Shown here one piece after another: positions 1-10,593 of a stretch of 64,000 nucleotides of DNA. A program made the position numbers and the translations under genes. The DNA is from Clitoria ternatea. Taxonomy: Eukaryota > Streptophyta > Magnoliopsida > Fabales > Fabaceae. The notes beneath the pieces are model-generated. The model was given only the letters and a program-made list of their open reading frames with translations. It had not been told where the DNA came from and searched no databases. Within the stretch, counting starts at the first letter, position 1. Each line of letters starts with the position of its first letter. The stretch covers positions 123,924,001 through 123,988,000 of the forward strand of contig CM075672.1 in assembly GCA_037962975.1 (NCBI GenBank), read 5' to 3'.

Positions 1-1542
1 AATGATGATTGGAGATGGTGGTTAGAAACCATAAATGAAAACCCACTTAGAATGAGTTAAATGTGAGGATGGTAAATGTGGTAACCTAACTAATTAGGTT
101 ATTGCCTTGATAATAATAAATGATGATTTAGGGGAAGGAATTCCCGAAGCCTAATTAGGCAAATGAATAAAACTTGTAAATATCCTCTACATGATGAGAA
201 TCATGCATACATATATGTGTAGATTTATGTTAAAATGGTGTTTGAATGAATGATTGATGTGGTCCTATAATTGATTGATGTAGGATTTGATAACACTTGT
301 GAGGCGGGAACATCAAACCCGGAAGTCTACTTCTCGTGAGGTAGGAGAAGGGTGTATTTTCTAAATGCATGAAATCTTGTATGTTGATAATATATGTATT
401 GGTGCCATGTTGCGTGTTACTCCTTAAATGGATGTAGTGCCATAGGTGTGTGATATGAAATAGAGAATTGAAGCTGCGAAGGTTGATTTTGAAATGGTGT
501 ATATATATATACATATATGTATTGGATGATATGAAATGAATATTGTGATTGAGTATTAGTGGTACCCTAGATGAGAGGGTGAGATAATCCATATGAGGAT
601 TGAGGCATGCATGAGCATTGTTGCATACATAGCATGGCATGCATATTATGATGATGTTGATAAATGGTTATGATCACTTGATGTTTGAAATATAAAGGGC
701 TTGCGAGTTCCTGTGAAATTAAGCCGGTGGTTGTGATCACCTGGTGTTGAGAATGAATGTCCGTGGTTGCGATCACTAGGCGGGAGTACCCCTTGCGAGG
801 CGGGAAACCATTATGAATTGTTGAACGTGGTTGCGATCATGAGAAAGCACCTTGCGAGGCTACTAGAGGGAGTACCCCTTGCGAGGTGAGAAACCAATGA
901 GAATGAATGAATGAAAATGGTGGTTACGATCATCTGATGAAAAGAAATCGGATCCGTGCATATGTATCTTAAACACTAGCATGTGCATTAGCCATAGGAG
1001 CATGGCATATTGTGATATCCCGTCGAGGAAGATATGTGAGGAGTATATGGGACTCTCTTTGATCACTAATTGTAATTGTGTTATTGGTTGGTGTGGTTAT
1101 ACAAATCTTGATGAATATTTATGTTGAATGAATTGGATGTATGATGGATTCTTGTGTCATTTGAACTTCTTTCGAGGAGGAGATGTTTAGTCTTGCATTC
1201 ATATATGTGTTATCACAAATTGTTGAATTTTCATCATTGAGGAAATATACTCACTCTCCATCTGGTCTATCTTTTTAGCTCTTGTGTTGTAGGGTTGCCC
1301 ATGGAACTCATGTACGGAGAGATGGTGTAAAGGAAGTCCATTTTGGGTAAAGAATGCCTTGTCCGGCAAATGTTTGATTTTGTGGTTTTTACGTAGGCTT
1401 TTGTATTGTAGGCAAATATAGTGACATTTTGTGTAGCCACAAATTAATGTGGATAATTGGTGTGGATGATGAATATATGATGATGATTTTTGGAGGTCAT
1501 GTAGGGAAATGAGACCCTAGTAATTATGGCTCATTTCCATTG
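1..1542 (+). repeat. Family G LTR, left piece
   Basis: This stretch has no credible gene. It aligns from its first bases with 51690-53355 and 60450-62115, including the TTAGGTTATT and GAGAGGGTGAGATAATCC stretches and the cluster of GTGGTTGCGATCAC-like words. It stops at the GTGAC target site of element A (1543-1547). Short open frames here are chance. Confidence 0.85.
663..937 (+). repeat. GTGGTTGCGATCAC motif cluster in G LTR
   Basis: Five variants of GTGGTTGCGATCAC occur near 665, 726, 761, 827 and 920. They alternate with CTTGCGAGGCGGG-like words. The same cluster is present in copy 2 at about 52456-52760 and 61217-61520, so it is a fixed feature of the family LTR and not local noise. Function unknown. 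Confidence 0.7.
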
Positions 1543-1749
1543 GTGACTAATAACTGTTGATTAAGCATTGATTTCATGACTCATTTGAACTAATTTTGTA
1601 AAGATTTGAGCTGAATTGATGAATTATTAAAGGAATTGAGCATGAATCTTTCAAGTGGTGATAGATACATGTATAAAAGAAGAATTGTGTTAAAACTCTT
1701 GGAAAGTTGCAGGGAAAGTTACAGGAAATTCAACAAGAAAGAAAGGCAA

Positions 1750-2275
1750 GCTTAAGCTTGAGCAGGAAAGCTTAAGCTTGAACAAGCAAGCTTAAGCGTG
1801 AAAGAGCAAGTTTGAAAAAGCAAGCTTAAGCGTGAAAGAGTAAGCTTAAGCATGACCGGGAGCATGTGAAGACAGCAAGCTTAAGCTTGAACAACCAAGC
1901 TTAAGCTTGAGCAAGTTAGAGAGCATCAGGACCTCCCATGGTTGAGCATGACATGGACGCTTGAGCGTGCAACAGTGGAAGCTTAAGCTTGAGCCTTGCG
2001 CTCAAAGCGTAGGACACAACAGTAAGCTTCAGGGCCTTTCACGCTTGAGCGTGAACACTAGGCGCTTAAGTGTGGAATGATAAAAATGAAAGCCTAAGCG
2101 TGGATTGAGCGTAGCCTAAGCGTAGGGAGATAAAATTCATCACACTTGAGCGTGATACAAGGGATGTTTGAGCATGACTCTAAACGTGATCAAGCACAGG
2201 AAAACAGAAACTACAATGAGCATCAGGGCCTTCATGCTTGAGCGTGACCATGAAGCTCAAGCGTGACTCATGCAG
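1750..2275 (+). repeat. GCTTAAGC array in element A LTR1
   Basis: The word GCTTAAGC, usually within AAGCTTAAGCTTGAG or AAGCTTAAGCGTGA, starts at 1750, 1770, 1790, 1824, 1844, 1879 and 1899, with 20-bp steps dominating. More degenerate GCTTGAGCGTG and GCTCAAGCGTG forms continue to about 2260. The array stops about 140 bp before the TATA-like box. A shorter version is in LTR2 at about 16555-16695. Confidence 0.85.
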
Positions 2276-2406
2276 TATGGGAATTTTAATTTAATATTAA
2301 CCAATGGTGCGATGCCAACTCAACCACTTTGAGGTGTTTTTGCAGGTTTCTGCATATTCCTTCATGGGCATTATGCAAGTGGGCAAAGGAAGTTGAAGCA
2401 TAATCA

Positions 2407-2415
2407 CTATAAATC
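2407..2415 (+). promoter_or_regulatory. TATA-like box in element A LTR1
   Basis: CTATAAATC lies downstream of the motif array and upstream of CT-rich sequence. Position and form suit the LTR promoter; the transcription start is inferred only. The matching part of LTR2 is deleted. Confidence 0.5.
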
Positions 2416-3285
2416 TAGCAGAGAAGATCATTGGAAGGCATCTCCTTCATATCATCAAACACATCTCCTGCATCCCAACATTCATTTTATATTCATTTCC
2501 AATTTTTCTTAAGTGAAAATGCATAGCATGAGTAACTAATTTTACTCATTGGGATTGGTTGTAATCAATTCAAACCTGAAGTAATGCTGCTGTAAATTTT
2601 TATGTATGTTAATAAGATTTGATACTTTCTGTATTTCATTCTGCCATTAATGCCTGAAGGTACTTGATCACTATTTTCTTATTTTAAGTTTTCTTAAGTA
2701 TATTGGGAAGTAACTTTTGAAAGCAGATCTGAATGAAATACGCGTTGGAGTAGCTGACCATGGATGGCATCTAATGCAATGAACGTCAAAACAATAGATC
2801 GCTAATGCTGGAATGATTTCAAAGTGACTGAGGGATCAGCGGTTTGAAATCATTCTTATGAATTTTGTAGTCGAGGGATCGATACAAATGACTTTGATTG
2901 TGACGTAGAAATTATCATTTCAAATTACATACATGCAATTTGTTCAGCTTATGGAAGGTGAGATAAGATGAAACCATCCCAGTTTTCCAAATCTGATTTT
3001 TTCTCAAACACTTTACTGTCATTATTTTCATTCAACACTTGTTGTTTCTTTTATATTCAATCTTTTGCACAACAAAATCAAAACAAATCTTTTTTCAAAA
3101 CCAATTCAAGAATTAAGATCTTCAAACCAACACCTCCTTAGTGGAACAACATCTATACTATACTACAATTACTGTGTTTAAACTTGGCACAGACATTCCA
3201 TTGAGTTCATATTATACAAACTTGATTCTCTTTCATTGAACACTTCATTTCTTTGTATGATTTGCAAAAATATCTTACCAAGTTA

Positions 3286-3303
3286 TGGCGCCGCAGCCGG
3301 GGA
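3286..3303 (+). other. Primer-binding site, tRNA-Asp type (element A)
   Basis: TGGCGCCGCAGCCGGGGA lies five bases after the LTR end. It closely matches the site complementary to the 3' end of tRNA-Asp that is usual in Athila/Tat gypsy elements. Confidence 0.8.
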
Positions 3304-3418
3304 GGTGATTCAAGTTTGAATATTTTAGCATTGAATTGACAAGACTCTATAAATAAATTTCATTTGTTTTCATTTTTCATTTTTGTGTTGTAACTTTGCT
3401 AGAGTGAGTGCTTAATTT

Positions 3419-4136
3419 ATGATCTTGAGAGGACAGGGACCACAAGAACAACTTACTTTTGATCCAGAGATAGATAGGTTTCTTAAGAAAATCAAGAAAG
3501 CCAAGCAAAAGCAGAACTTCCACACAGGAAAAACTTCCTCTGAGAAAATGGCGGATGTCAATAGCAACAACCAGAATCCACCAAGGAGAACACTTGGAGA
3601 CTACGCTTTACAGTAAGGGCCAAGACATTTCTCAAGCATTGTAATTCCAAACACTATCAGAGCACTAGAAATGAAACCAGCATTTCTTAGTTTGATTAGT
3701 TCACACTAATTTACTAGAATGTCTAGTGAAGATCCATACACTCACTTGGAAACTTTCTATGAATTGGTTGGAACCATTGGATTTGACCAAGATGTTATTG
3801 ATGCTGCATATTTAAGACTATTTCCTTTCTCTTTAGCAGGAAAAGCAAAGGAATGGCTCCAGTCGCACCAAAATCAAAGTTTGAATAGTTGGAACATAGT
3901 TGAAGAAAAGTTCCTACAAAGATTTTTTCCTCCATCTAGATTCATCAAGGCCAAGTCAGATATTACAACATTTAGACAACGCCAAGATGAACCTTTTTGT
4001 GAGGCATAGGAACATTTTAAATCTCTCCTAAGAAAATGCCCAAACCATGGACTTGAAGATATTGCACAACTTAATATCTTCTATAGTGTACTCAAAGCTG
4101 ATACCAAAATAATCTTGGACCCAGCAGCTGGAGGCA
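3419..4136 (+). pseudogene. gag: Element A gag, 5' part
   Basis: Nucleocapsid and matrix polyprotein of an Athila/Tat-type gypsy element. The recognisable retrotransposon gag domain reads LRLFPFSLAGKAKEWL and FLQRFFPPSRFIKAKSD (about 3809-3960). The frame beginning at 3419 stays constant to the insertion of T and is broken by in-frame stops at 3614, about 3707 and 4007. These stops sit at positions where related gags have Gln or Trp, so each is one C-to-T or G-to-A change. Translation continues in the same frame on the far side of T, because insertion plus duplication is a multiple of three. The true start is uncertain; the ATG at 3548 (MADVNS) is an alternative. Confidence 0.85.
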
Positions 4137-4141
4137 CCATG

Positions 4142-5893
4142 TGTGACGTCCTACGTCAATTTACCTTTATTTATATCCATTTAATTAATTTTCACAATAA
4201 ATTTTTCGCATTTAATAAAATTTAATTATTTCTCATTTCAAAATAATATTTATTTTTACTAAACATACTCAAAATAATAATTATATAGTTTGACAAAACC
4301 TTAGAGTTCCCTTAATTTAGAAAAGAACCAAAAATATGAAACAGGGGCCTGACGCTGTGCGCCAGTCCCACGCGTAGCGTCAGCCCTCTGCTGCGCACCT
4401 CACGCTACGCGCCAGCCTCACGCGTAGCGTGGGCATGACAGTGACAGCACCTGATGCTGTTACACATTTAAACCATTTTACTAAATTCTAACCTATCCAA
4501 TTGACCCATTTTAGATCCGATTACCACGAAACTTCACGGGCCATCTGTTTTCCCCATTTCGGAACTGTTGGCGCTATCCGTTTGCCAAAATTCCAACATA
4601 TGCGCAAGTTATGCACAAAATGCAGTTTAACCCAAATAGGTGCAAAACAACATCCTAAATGGATTCCAATGGACCAAAAGCCAATGCATCTAATTTCTAA
4701 ATGTCATGGAGGACCTATTGATGCATACTAGGGTTTCTAAAACTCACCGAATCTTAATTTCACCTATCCGGTTCCTTAAATTCAATATCCAACTATATGC
4801 ATAACTTATCTAAATCAATCTAATCATCACCCTAGCATCAATCACACAGCACACATATCAATCATGCATCAATACAACACCTGCCCATCACAGTCAACAT
4901 TCACACACGTCAATGGCTCTGTGCCATAATTCATCCTCATCAATAAGTCATCAACAACAACATGCATAATCATGGCAAGTTCATCACACATACTTTATCG
5001 TCTATCACTCACCATAGTAATACATTACTTATTACACACTTAAACACATACACTCAAAATATTACATTTATTATACACATCTCTATTCCTTGGCATCAAA
5101 CTTCCTCTTGGCGCACCTCCGCAGCATTAGCATCCTCCTTGTCACTAGTCACTAAAATTGAATAACAGCAAGGGTGAGTGTTTGGAATATCATAATTAAT
5201 ATAGAACGAAATATCAAACTTAACAATACCTACTATATTTAGTTACTTTATATTATTTATGACAACTCTTATTAAATTCTTAAACTTCCCATAATCTGTT
5301 TTCATATCAATTCTAATTAATTATGACCCGAACACCCCCCTTACCTCTATTCCGAGCTCCAACAGTTTGCTCAAGGGGTGGATAGCGTCCTACAGCCGCT
5401 GGATTCACCGTTCCTCTTTCGCTTCCGACGTCCACTTTGTCGATCACTTGCCTAACACTCGTTACGGCACCTACGGTCACCGAAACATCAAATTAGTTAG
5501 TACGTTACCTTCCTTATACTTCCAAACTCATTACCTTACCTTGGTTCCAAATTGCCTAAAACCACCAAGAATCCAAGTTTCCCTCAAAACCCTAGCCAAA
5601 TCGCCTCAGAGAAGAGAGAAAATAAAAGAAAGGGTTTACAGGTTCTGTTCTGTGTGACCCTGTTATAAAACAGATCGCGACGCTGGCGCTACGCGTCAGC
5701 TCACTAAATCGTACCTGACGCTATGCGTCCCATACATGCTACGCGTCAGGGTCCTGATGCCATTTTCCTTAAAATTTCATTTAAAACTGCTTTTCCCCGC
5801 TTAACATTTCATATACCATTTTCATTATAAGCCAAATAATAATTTACTCATTTCCAATTTATTTTCTATTATCAAAACATCTGGGATGTTACA
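4142..5893 (-). repeat. Element T 3' LTR
   Basis: 1752 bp against 1871 bp for the 5' LTR. The difference is a 12-bp gap and a 107-bp gap, the larger flanked by a TTACC microhomology. Motif clusters lie at 4346-4460 and 5671-5756. A minus-strand TATA-like TTTTATAACA is at 5661-5670, directly downstream (in element sense) of the second cluster. Confidence 0.9.
5671..5756 (-). repeat. GCTACGCGTCAG-type palindromic cluster (element T)
   Basis: Related words GCTACGCGTCAG (5688 and 5738) and CTGACGCTATGCGTC (5715) form inverted half-sites. The 5' LTR has the same cluster at 12243-12337. A second cluster, with ACGCGTAGCGTCAG and CACGCGTAGCGTG, lies at 4346-4460 and 10799-10912. The words are GC-rich in otherwise AT-rich DNA. 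Confidence 0.7.
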
Positions 5894-5912
5894 TCCACTC
5901 CCCCTAAAAAGA
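5894..5912 (-). other. Polypurine tract, element T
   Basis: The minus strand reads TTTTTAGGGGGAGTGGA immediately before the 3' LTR, the expected plus-strand priming site. Confidence 0.75.
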
Positions 5913-5938
5913 GATTTTGTCCCCGAAATCAACGTACC

Positions 5939-6748
5939 TTATTGGAAAAGATTTGGATACAACCGCCTCATATCAGATTCCAGTTCCCATGTATACGCCA
6001 CTTTATTTATATTTTGCCACTTCACTTTTACCAGGGGTACTTCTTTGTTTCTCAATTGCTTAGTTTGATAACTTTCAATACAAATAGGTGCTATCTCCAC
6101 AGTCAAATCTTCTTTCAGCTCAATGGAATCTTCAGGTACAATCATCGAACCACAGGGAACATATTTTCTTAATTGTGAAACATGAAACACATCGTGAATA
6201 TTTGTCAATGCACGGGGAAGATTCAATCTGTATGCTACTTCACCAATTCGTTCCAATATTTGGTAGGGTCCAATATACTTTGGATTAAGTTTCTGGCTCT
6301 TCATCACACGGCCTACACCTTTAGTAGGTGACACCTTCAGGAATACCCAATCTCCCACCTGAAATTCAAGTGGCCTATGATGATTGTCATAGTAACTCTT
6401 CTGACGGTCTTGTGCAATTTTCATCTTTTCACGAATCATTGTCACCTGATCATTCATTTCTTGAATTAACTCGGGTCCCAAATGGATTGCATCTCTATCT
6501 TTATTCCAACATAAAGGCGTACGACATCGTCTTCCATATAAAGCTTCATAAGGAGCCATCCCAATGCTACTATGATAGCTATTATTATAAGCAAATTCCA
6601 CCAATGGTAGATATCTCTCCCATGAGCCACCTTGCTCTAGTACACAAGCCCTGAGCATATCCTCCAAGGTCTGTATAGTCCGTTCAGACTGGCCATCAGT
6701 CTGAGGATGATAAGCTGAACTCAACCTCAATTCAGTACCCAATTCTTG
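5939..6748 (-). pseudogene. pol: Element T integrase C-terminus and chromodomain-like tail
   Basis: This continues the pol frame after a stop at 6749. It starts with the integrase stretch containing SSAYHPQTDGQSERTIQTLE, which includes the catalytic Glu, then the C-terminal module FQVGDWVFLKVSPTKGVGR and HDVFHVSQLRKYVP. It ends in WELESDMRRLYPNLFQ, the residue pattern of the degenerate chromodomain tail in Tekay/Del chromoviruses. In the family this tail helps to direct integration into heterochromatin. The stop at 5939 precedes the polypurine tract by about 30 bp, so this is the natural end of pol. Confidence 0.88.
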
Positions 6749-9052
6749 CTACAGACTCCCCCAAAATCTAGAAGTGAATCGGGGATCACGATCCGAAATA
6801 ATACTTGAAGGTACACCATGCAATCTTACAATCTCCGTAATGTACAATCTAGCCAACCGGTCCAATGACCATTTCATATTCATAGCTAAGAAGTGAGCAC
6901 TCTTGGTCAACCTGTCTACAATTACCCATATTGCATTACAACCAGAACGAGTATGGGGTAATCCAGATACAAAATCCATAGTAATGCTTTCCCATTTCCA
7001 GATTGGAATCTCTGGGGGTTGAAGCAAACCTGGGGGTCTCTGATGTTCGACCTTACACTTCTGACATATTACACAAGATCTCATATATTCAATTATTGCT
7101 TTCTTCATTCCCGGCCACCAGAATTCTTTCTTTAAATCATGGTACATCTTAGTGATACCAGGATGGATGCTTAAAGAACTTTTATGCGCTTCAGCTAATA
7201 CAGCTCGTCTAAAATCACCCTCTATGGGTACCACTACACGGTTCTTGAACCGCCAAATTCCATCTTTACCTTTGGTTAATCCCATATATTTGCCTCTTGC
7301 TTGAGTGTCAAGCAATTCCAGCAATTCTTCATCATCCTCCTGAGCCACAGCTAAGGATTCCAAGAATTCATTGGAGATCTTCAGCATTCCAATTACCATC
7401 TGATCTGAGGCTTGAATGACAACCCCAATATTCATATCACGAAAGTCTTCTAACAATTCTTGTTCTTTGCTCATCAAGAAAGCTGCATGTAATACTTTTC
7501 TACTTAAGGCATCAGCCACAACATTCGCCTTACCAGGATGGTATTTCAAATCAAAATCATAATCCTTAAGGTATTCCACCCATCTCCTTTGCCTCATGTT
7601 TAATTCCTTCTGATCAAACAGATACTTCAAATTCTTGTGGTCACTGAATACTACAAAACGAGATCCATACAAGTAATGTCGCCAAATCTTCAATGCGAAT
7701 ACCACTACAGCGAGTTCCAAATCATGAGCGGGATAATTCTGTTCATGCTGCCTTAATTGCCTAGAAGCATAAGCAATTACCCTATCATCCTGCATCAGTA
7801 CACAGCCTAAACCAAACTTAGATGCGTCACAGTATACCACAAATTCTTTCGTCACATCTGGTAATGCAAGCACAGGTGCAGTAGTTAAACACTGCTTCAG
7901 CGTTTGAAAACTCAATTCACACTTTTCCGTCCACACAGAGGGATTCTCTTTTCTTGTCAATCGAGTCAAGGGTAGTGCAATGCGGGAAAACCCTTCAATA
8001 AAACGGCGATAATAGCCAGCTAACCCAAGAAAACTCCTAATTTCAGTTACTGATTTAGGCCTTTCCCAAGCCATAACTGCTTTAATCTTGGATGGATCCA
8101 CAGACACACCATCACAAGAGATTACATGCCCCAAAAATTTCACACTTGCTTCCCAGAAATCACACTTCGATAATTTAGCATACAACTTCTTTTCACGTAG
8201 CACCTGTAAAACAATTTGAAGATGTTGTGCATGCTCTTCAATGGACTTTGAATACACTAATATATCATCGATGAACACCACCACAAATTGATCCAAGTAT
8301 GGTTGGAAGATCCGATTCATGTAATCCATAACGATAGCTGGAGCATTGGTTACTCCGAAAGGCATTACAATATACTCAAAATGTCCATATCGTGTACGGA
8401 ACGCTGTCTTTAGAATATCTTCCGATTTCACTATAATATGATGATATCCAGATCTCAAATCGATCTTAGAAAACACCACAGCACCTCGTAACTGATCCAA
8501 CAAATCATCAATTCGTGGTAAAGGATATTTGTTCTTAACCGTCAATTTATTCAATTGTCGGTAGTCAATACACATTCTCATACCGCCGTCCTTCTTTTTC
8601 ACCAACAACATCGGAGCGCCCCAAGGTGAAGCACTCGGTCGGATAAACCCCTTGTGTAACAACTCATTTACTTGTTTCTTCACTTCAGCCAACTCTACTG
8701 AAGACATTCTATAAGGTGTACGGGACACAGGTTCTGCCCCGGGAATTAAATCAATAGCAAAATCAATCTCCCTGTTTGGAGGAAATTCCGAAATGTCTTC
8801 CGGGAATACATCAGGAAAATCACACACCACTGGAATATCTGCAAGTTTAAGATTATACCGCCCCTCTGAAGCCAACAGAATAACATAAATTACAGAAACA
8901 TCACTCACCACATTTTTAGTGTCCAATTCCTGAGAGAAAATTATAGTCTTGCGGTAACAGTCCACCATAACATGGTTAACAGACAACCAATCAAGACCCA
9001 GAATAACATCTAAATTCTTCAATGGCATACATATCAAATTTGCCAAGAAAGA
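6749..9052 (-). pseudogene. pol: Element T reverse transcriptase, RNase H and integrase core
   Basis: About 765 residues in one frame. Reverse transcriptase shows WGAPMLLVKKKDGGMRMCID, KIDLRSGYHH and the catalytic FIDD. RNase H shows VVYCDASKFGLGCVLMQ. Integrase shows the zinc-binding H-H-C-C region (HPGITKMYHD to CVICQKCK) and the first two catalytic Asp positions in ITMDF and SDRDPRF. The TAG at 6749-6751 falls just before the catalytic Glu region and the TGA at 9053-9055 just before this segment. Both are single C-to-T changes from codons expected at those sites. No frameshift was found. Confidence 0.92.
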
Positions 9053-9388
9053 TCAATCCTCTACTTGCATAGGTAATTCCTCACACATAGTAGTTGCTCG
9101 AAATGTAGAACCAGTAGGAGTGGAGACATTAAGAGCATTCTCCATTAATACCACCGGCAAACCAAGCCGCCGAACACAATTCTCAGAAATAAAAGAGTGA
9201 GTTGCACCAGAGTCATAAATAACATTTACAAGATAGCCATGGATAAGACACTTACCCTGTACTAAATTATCATTTCTTGAAACTTCAGAAGCATCAAAAG
9301 CAAATACATGTCCAGCCATAACATTCTGAGTACCACTGGACTGAGCATCAGATCGCCTAGGGTGTTGGCCTCCACGGCTACCGCCGCC
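9053..9388 (-). pseudogene. pol: Element T aspartic protease
   Basis: Retroviral-type aspartic protease that cuts the polyprotein. The active-site motif DSGATHSFIS is intact at about 9185-9214. The segment lies in frame between the TGA at 9389 (in the Gly/Arg-rich end of gag) and the TGA at 9053. Confidence 0.88.
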
Positions 9389-10333
9389 TCAGCCTCCACG
9401 CTGAAAATTCCCACCACGGACCATAGAAGCACTTGCCCGATTACCACGTCCTCCCTGCTGCTGCCTCTGTGGACAGTCGGGCCTTAGGTGTCCAGGTTGT
9501 CCACACTGGAAACAAACAGTTTGATTTGTAGGACAATGTCTAGAAAAATGACCTTCCTGACCACAATTATAACAAGCACGACCACCAGAACGACCAGTAG
9601 ATCCACGTCCAGAAGAAGAAGAAGATGTAGCAGAAGACTTGCCACCATGGAAAAACTTACCCATCTTTTTAAAACTGAATCCTTTAGCCTTCAATGGTCT
9701 CTTGTCCCTTGACTGGGACGCTCTCTGTAACTGTACTTCCTCAGCAAGCCTGGCCTTATTTACCAGAGTAGGATAGTCATAGATCTCCATAGGAACAATG
9801 ACACTTCGGAGTTCAATTCTTAGCCCGGATTCATACTTTGCACACTTACTACCTTCAGTTCCTTCAAGAGAAAAAGGATGATAGAAATCACATGGTTCAT
9901 CAAATTGTGACGTGTATTCAGCCACTGACATCCTGCTTTGCTCAAGTTTTAGGAATTCCATCTCCTTGCGGATTTTATAATTATCTGGAAAGTATTTAGC
10001 AAGAAATCTCCTCTTGAAATTCATCCATATTAATGGTTCATTCGCAGCATTCATCTGAATTCTAGTCCTTGACCACCATACACGAGCCTCATCCTTCAAT
10101 TGATAAGTAGCAAATTGCACTCTTTGTTCTTCAGAGCATTCAAAGTATTCAAATGTTTGCTCAATATCACGCAGCCACATATGCGCCCCATCATAATCAT
10201 GTCCTCCTTTGTAAATAGGTGGATTCCTCTTCAAGAATTTATCAAGGGTGGGACCAGAATCAGTCCTCCCTATTATTTGAGAAAACCTCTCAAAGAAGTC
10301 ATCACCACCAACAGAACTACTTCCTTCCGTCAT
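9389..10333 (-). pseudogene. gag: Element T gag
   Basis: 314 residues from an ATG at 10331-10333. The gag domain spans about residues 45-200 (ARVWWSRTR, YFPDNYKIRKEMEFLKLEQ). A basic Ser/Gly-rich linker leads to two CCHC zinc knuckles, CYNCGQEGHFSRHC and CFQCGQPGHLRPDC, that bind genomic RNA. The frame closes on a TGA at 9389-9391 inside a Gly/Arg-rich run and runs on in the same frame into the protease, so gag and pol were probably one polyprotein. Confidence 0.92.
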
Positions 10334-10593
10334 ATTTTAGTTCTACAATATCCCAAAACACATCATCATTAATAACCAATAATTGACCAGGGAGTACAAA
10401 AATTACCTCATGTATAAACACATAACAAGACGCTGCCCGGAGTGCCAAGAGAATGACGCCAAGTCAACCTGTTAATACGTAAACAATCACAAGGATAATG
10501 CAATAAATGCAAAACAGCCTGATATAGGACTCAAACAATCTCCTAACTCTGCCCATTTTCCCCGGCTCCAGAAAGAACCGCTCTGATACCACC
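10334..10593 (-). other. Element T leader and primer-binding site
   Basis: The untranslated leader lies between the 5' LTR and gag. The minus strand reads TGGTATCAGAGCGGT at 10577-10591, complementary to initiator tRNA-Met, two bases from the LTR. Confidence 0.85.

Larger units (their letters stand above)
1548..3280 (+). repeat. Element A 5' LTR (LTR1)
   Basis: 1733 bp. It starts TAATAACTG where LTR2 starts TGATAACTG, so the terminal TG has become TA. It contains the GCTTAAGC array (1750-2275), then a TATA-like CTATAAATC at 2407, and ends five bases before the primer-binding site. LTR2 lacks the part matching about 1880-2750. Confidence 0.88.

Noticed and set aside
4501..5657. Open frames in the element T LTRs (repeated at 10973-12016)
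   Set aside because: LTR sequence with no domain. The frames differ between the two LTRs after small substitutions.
5886..6654. Plus-strand open frames over the pol of element T
   Set aside because: Antisense shadows of integrase; the minus strand has clear domain motifs in one frame.
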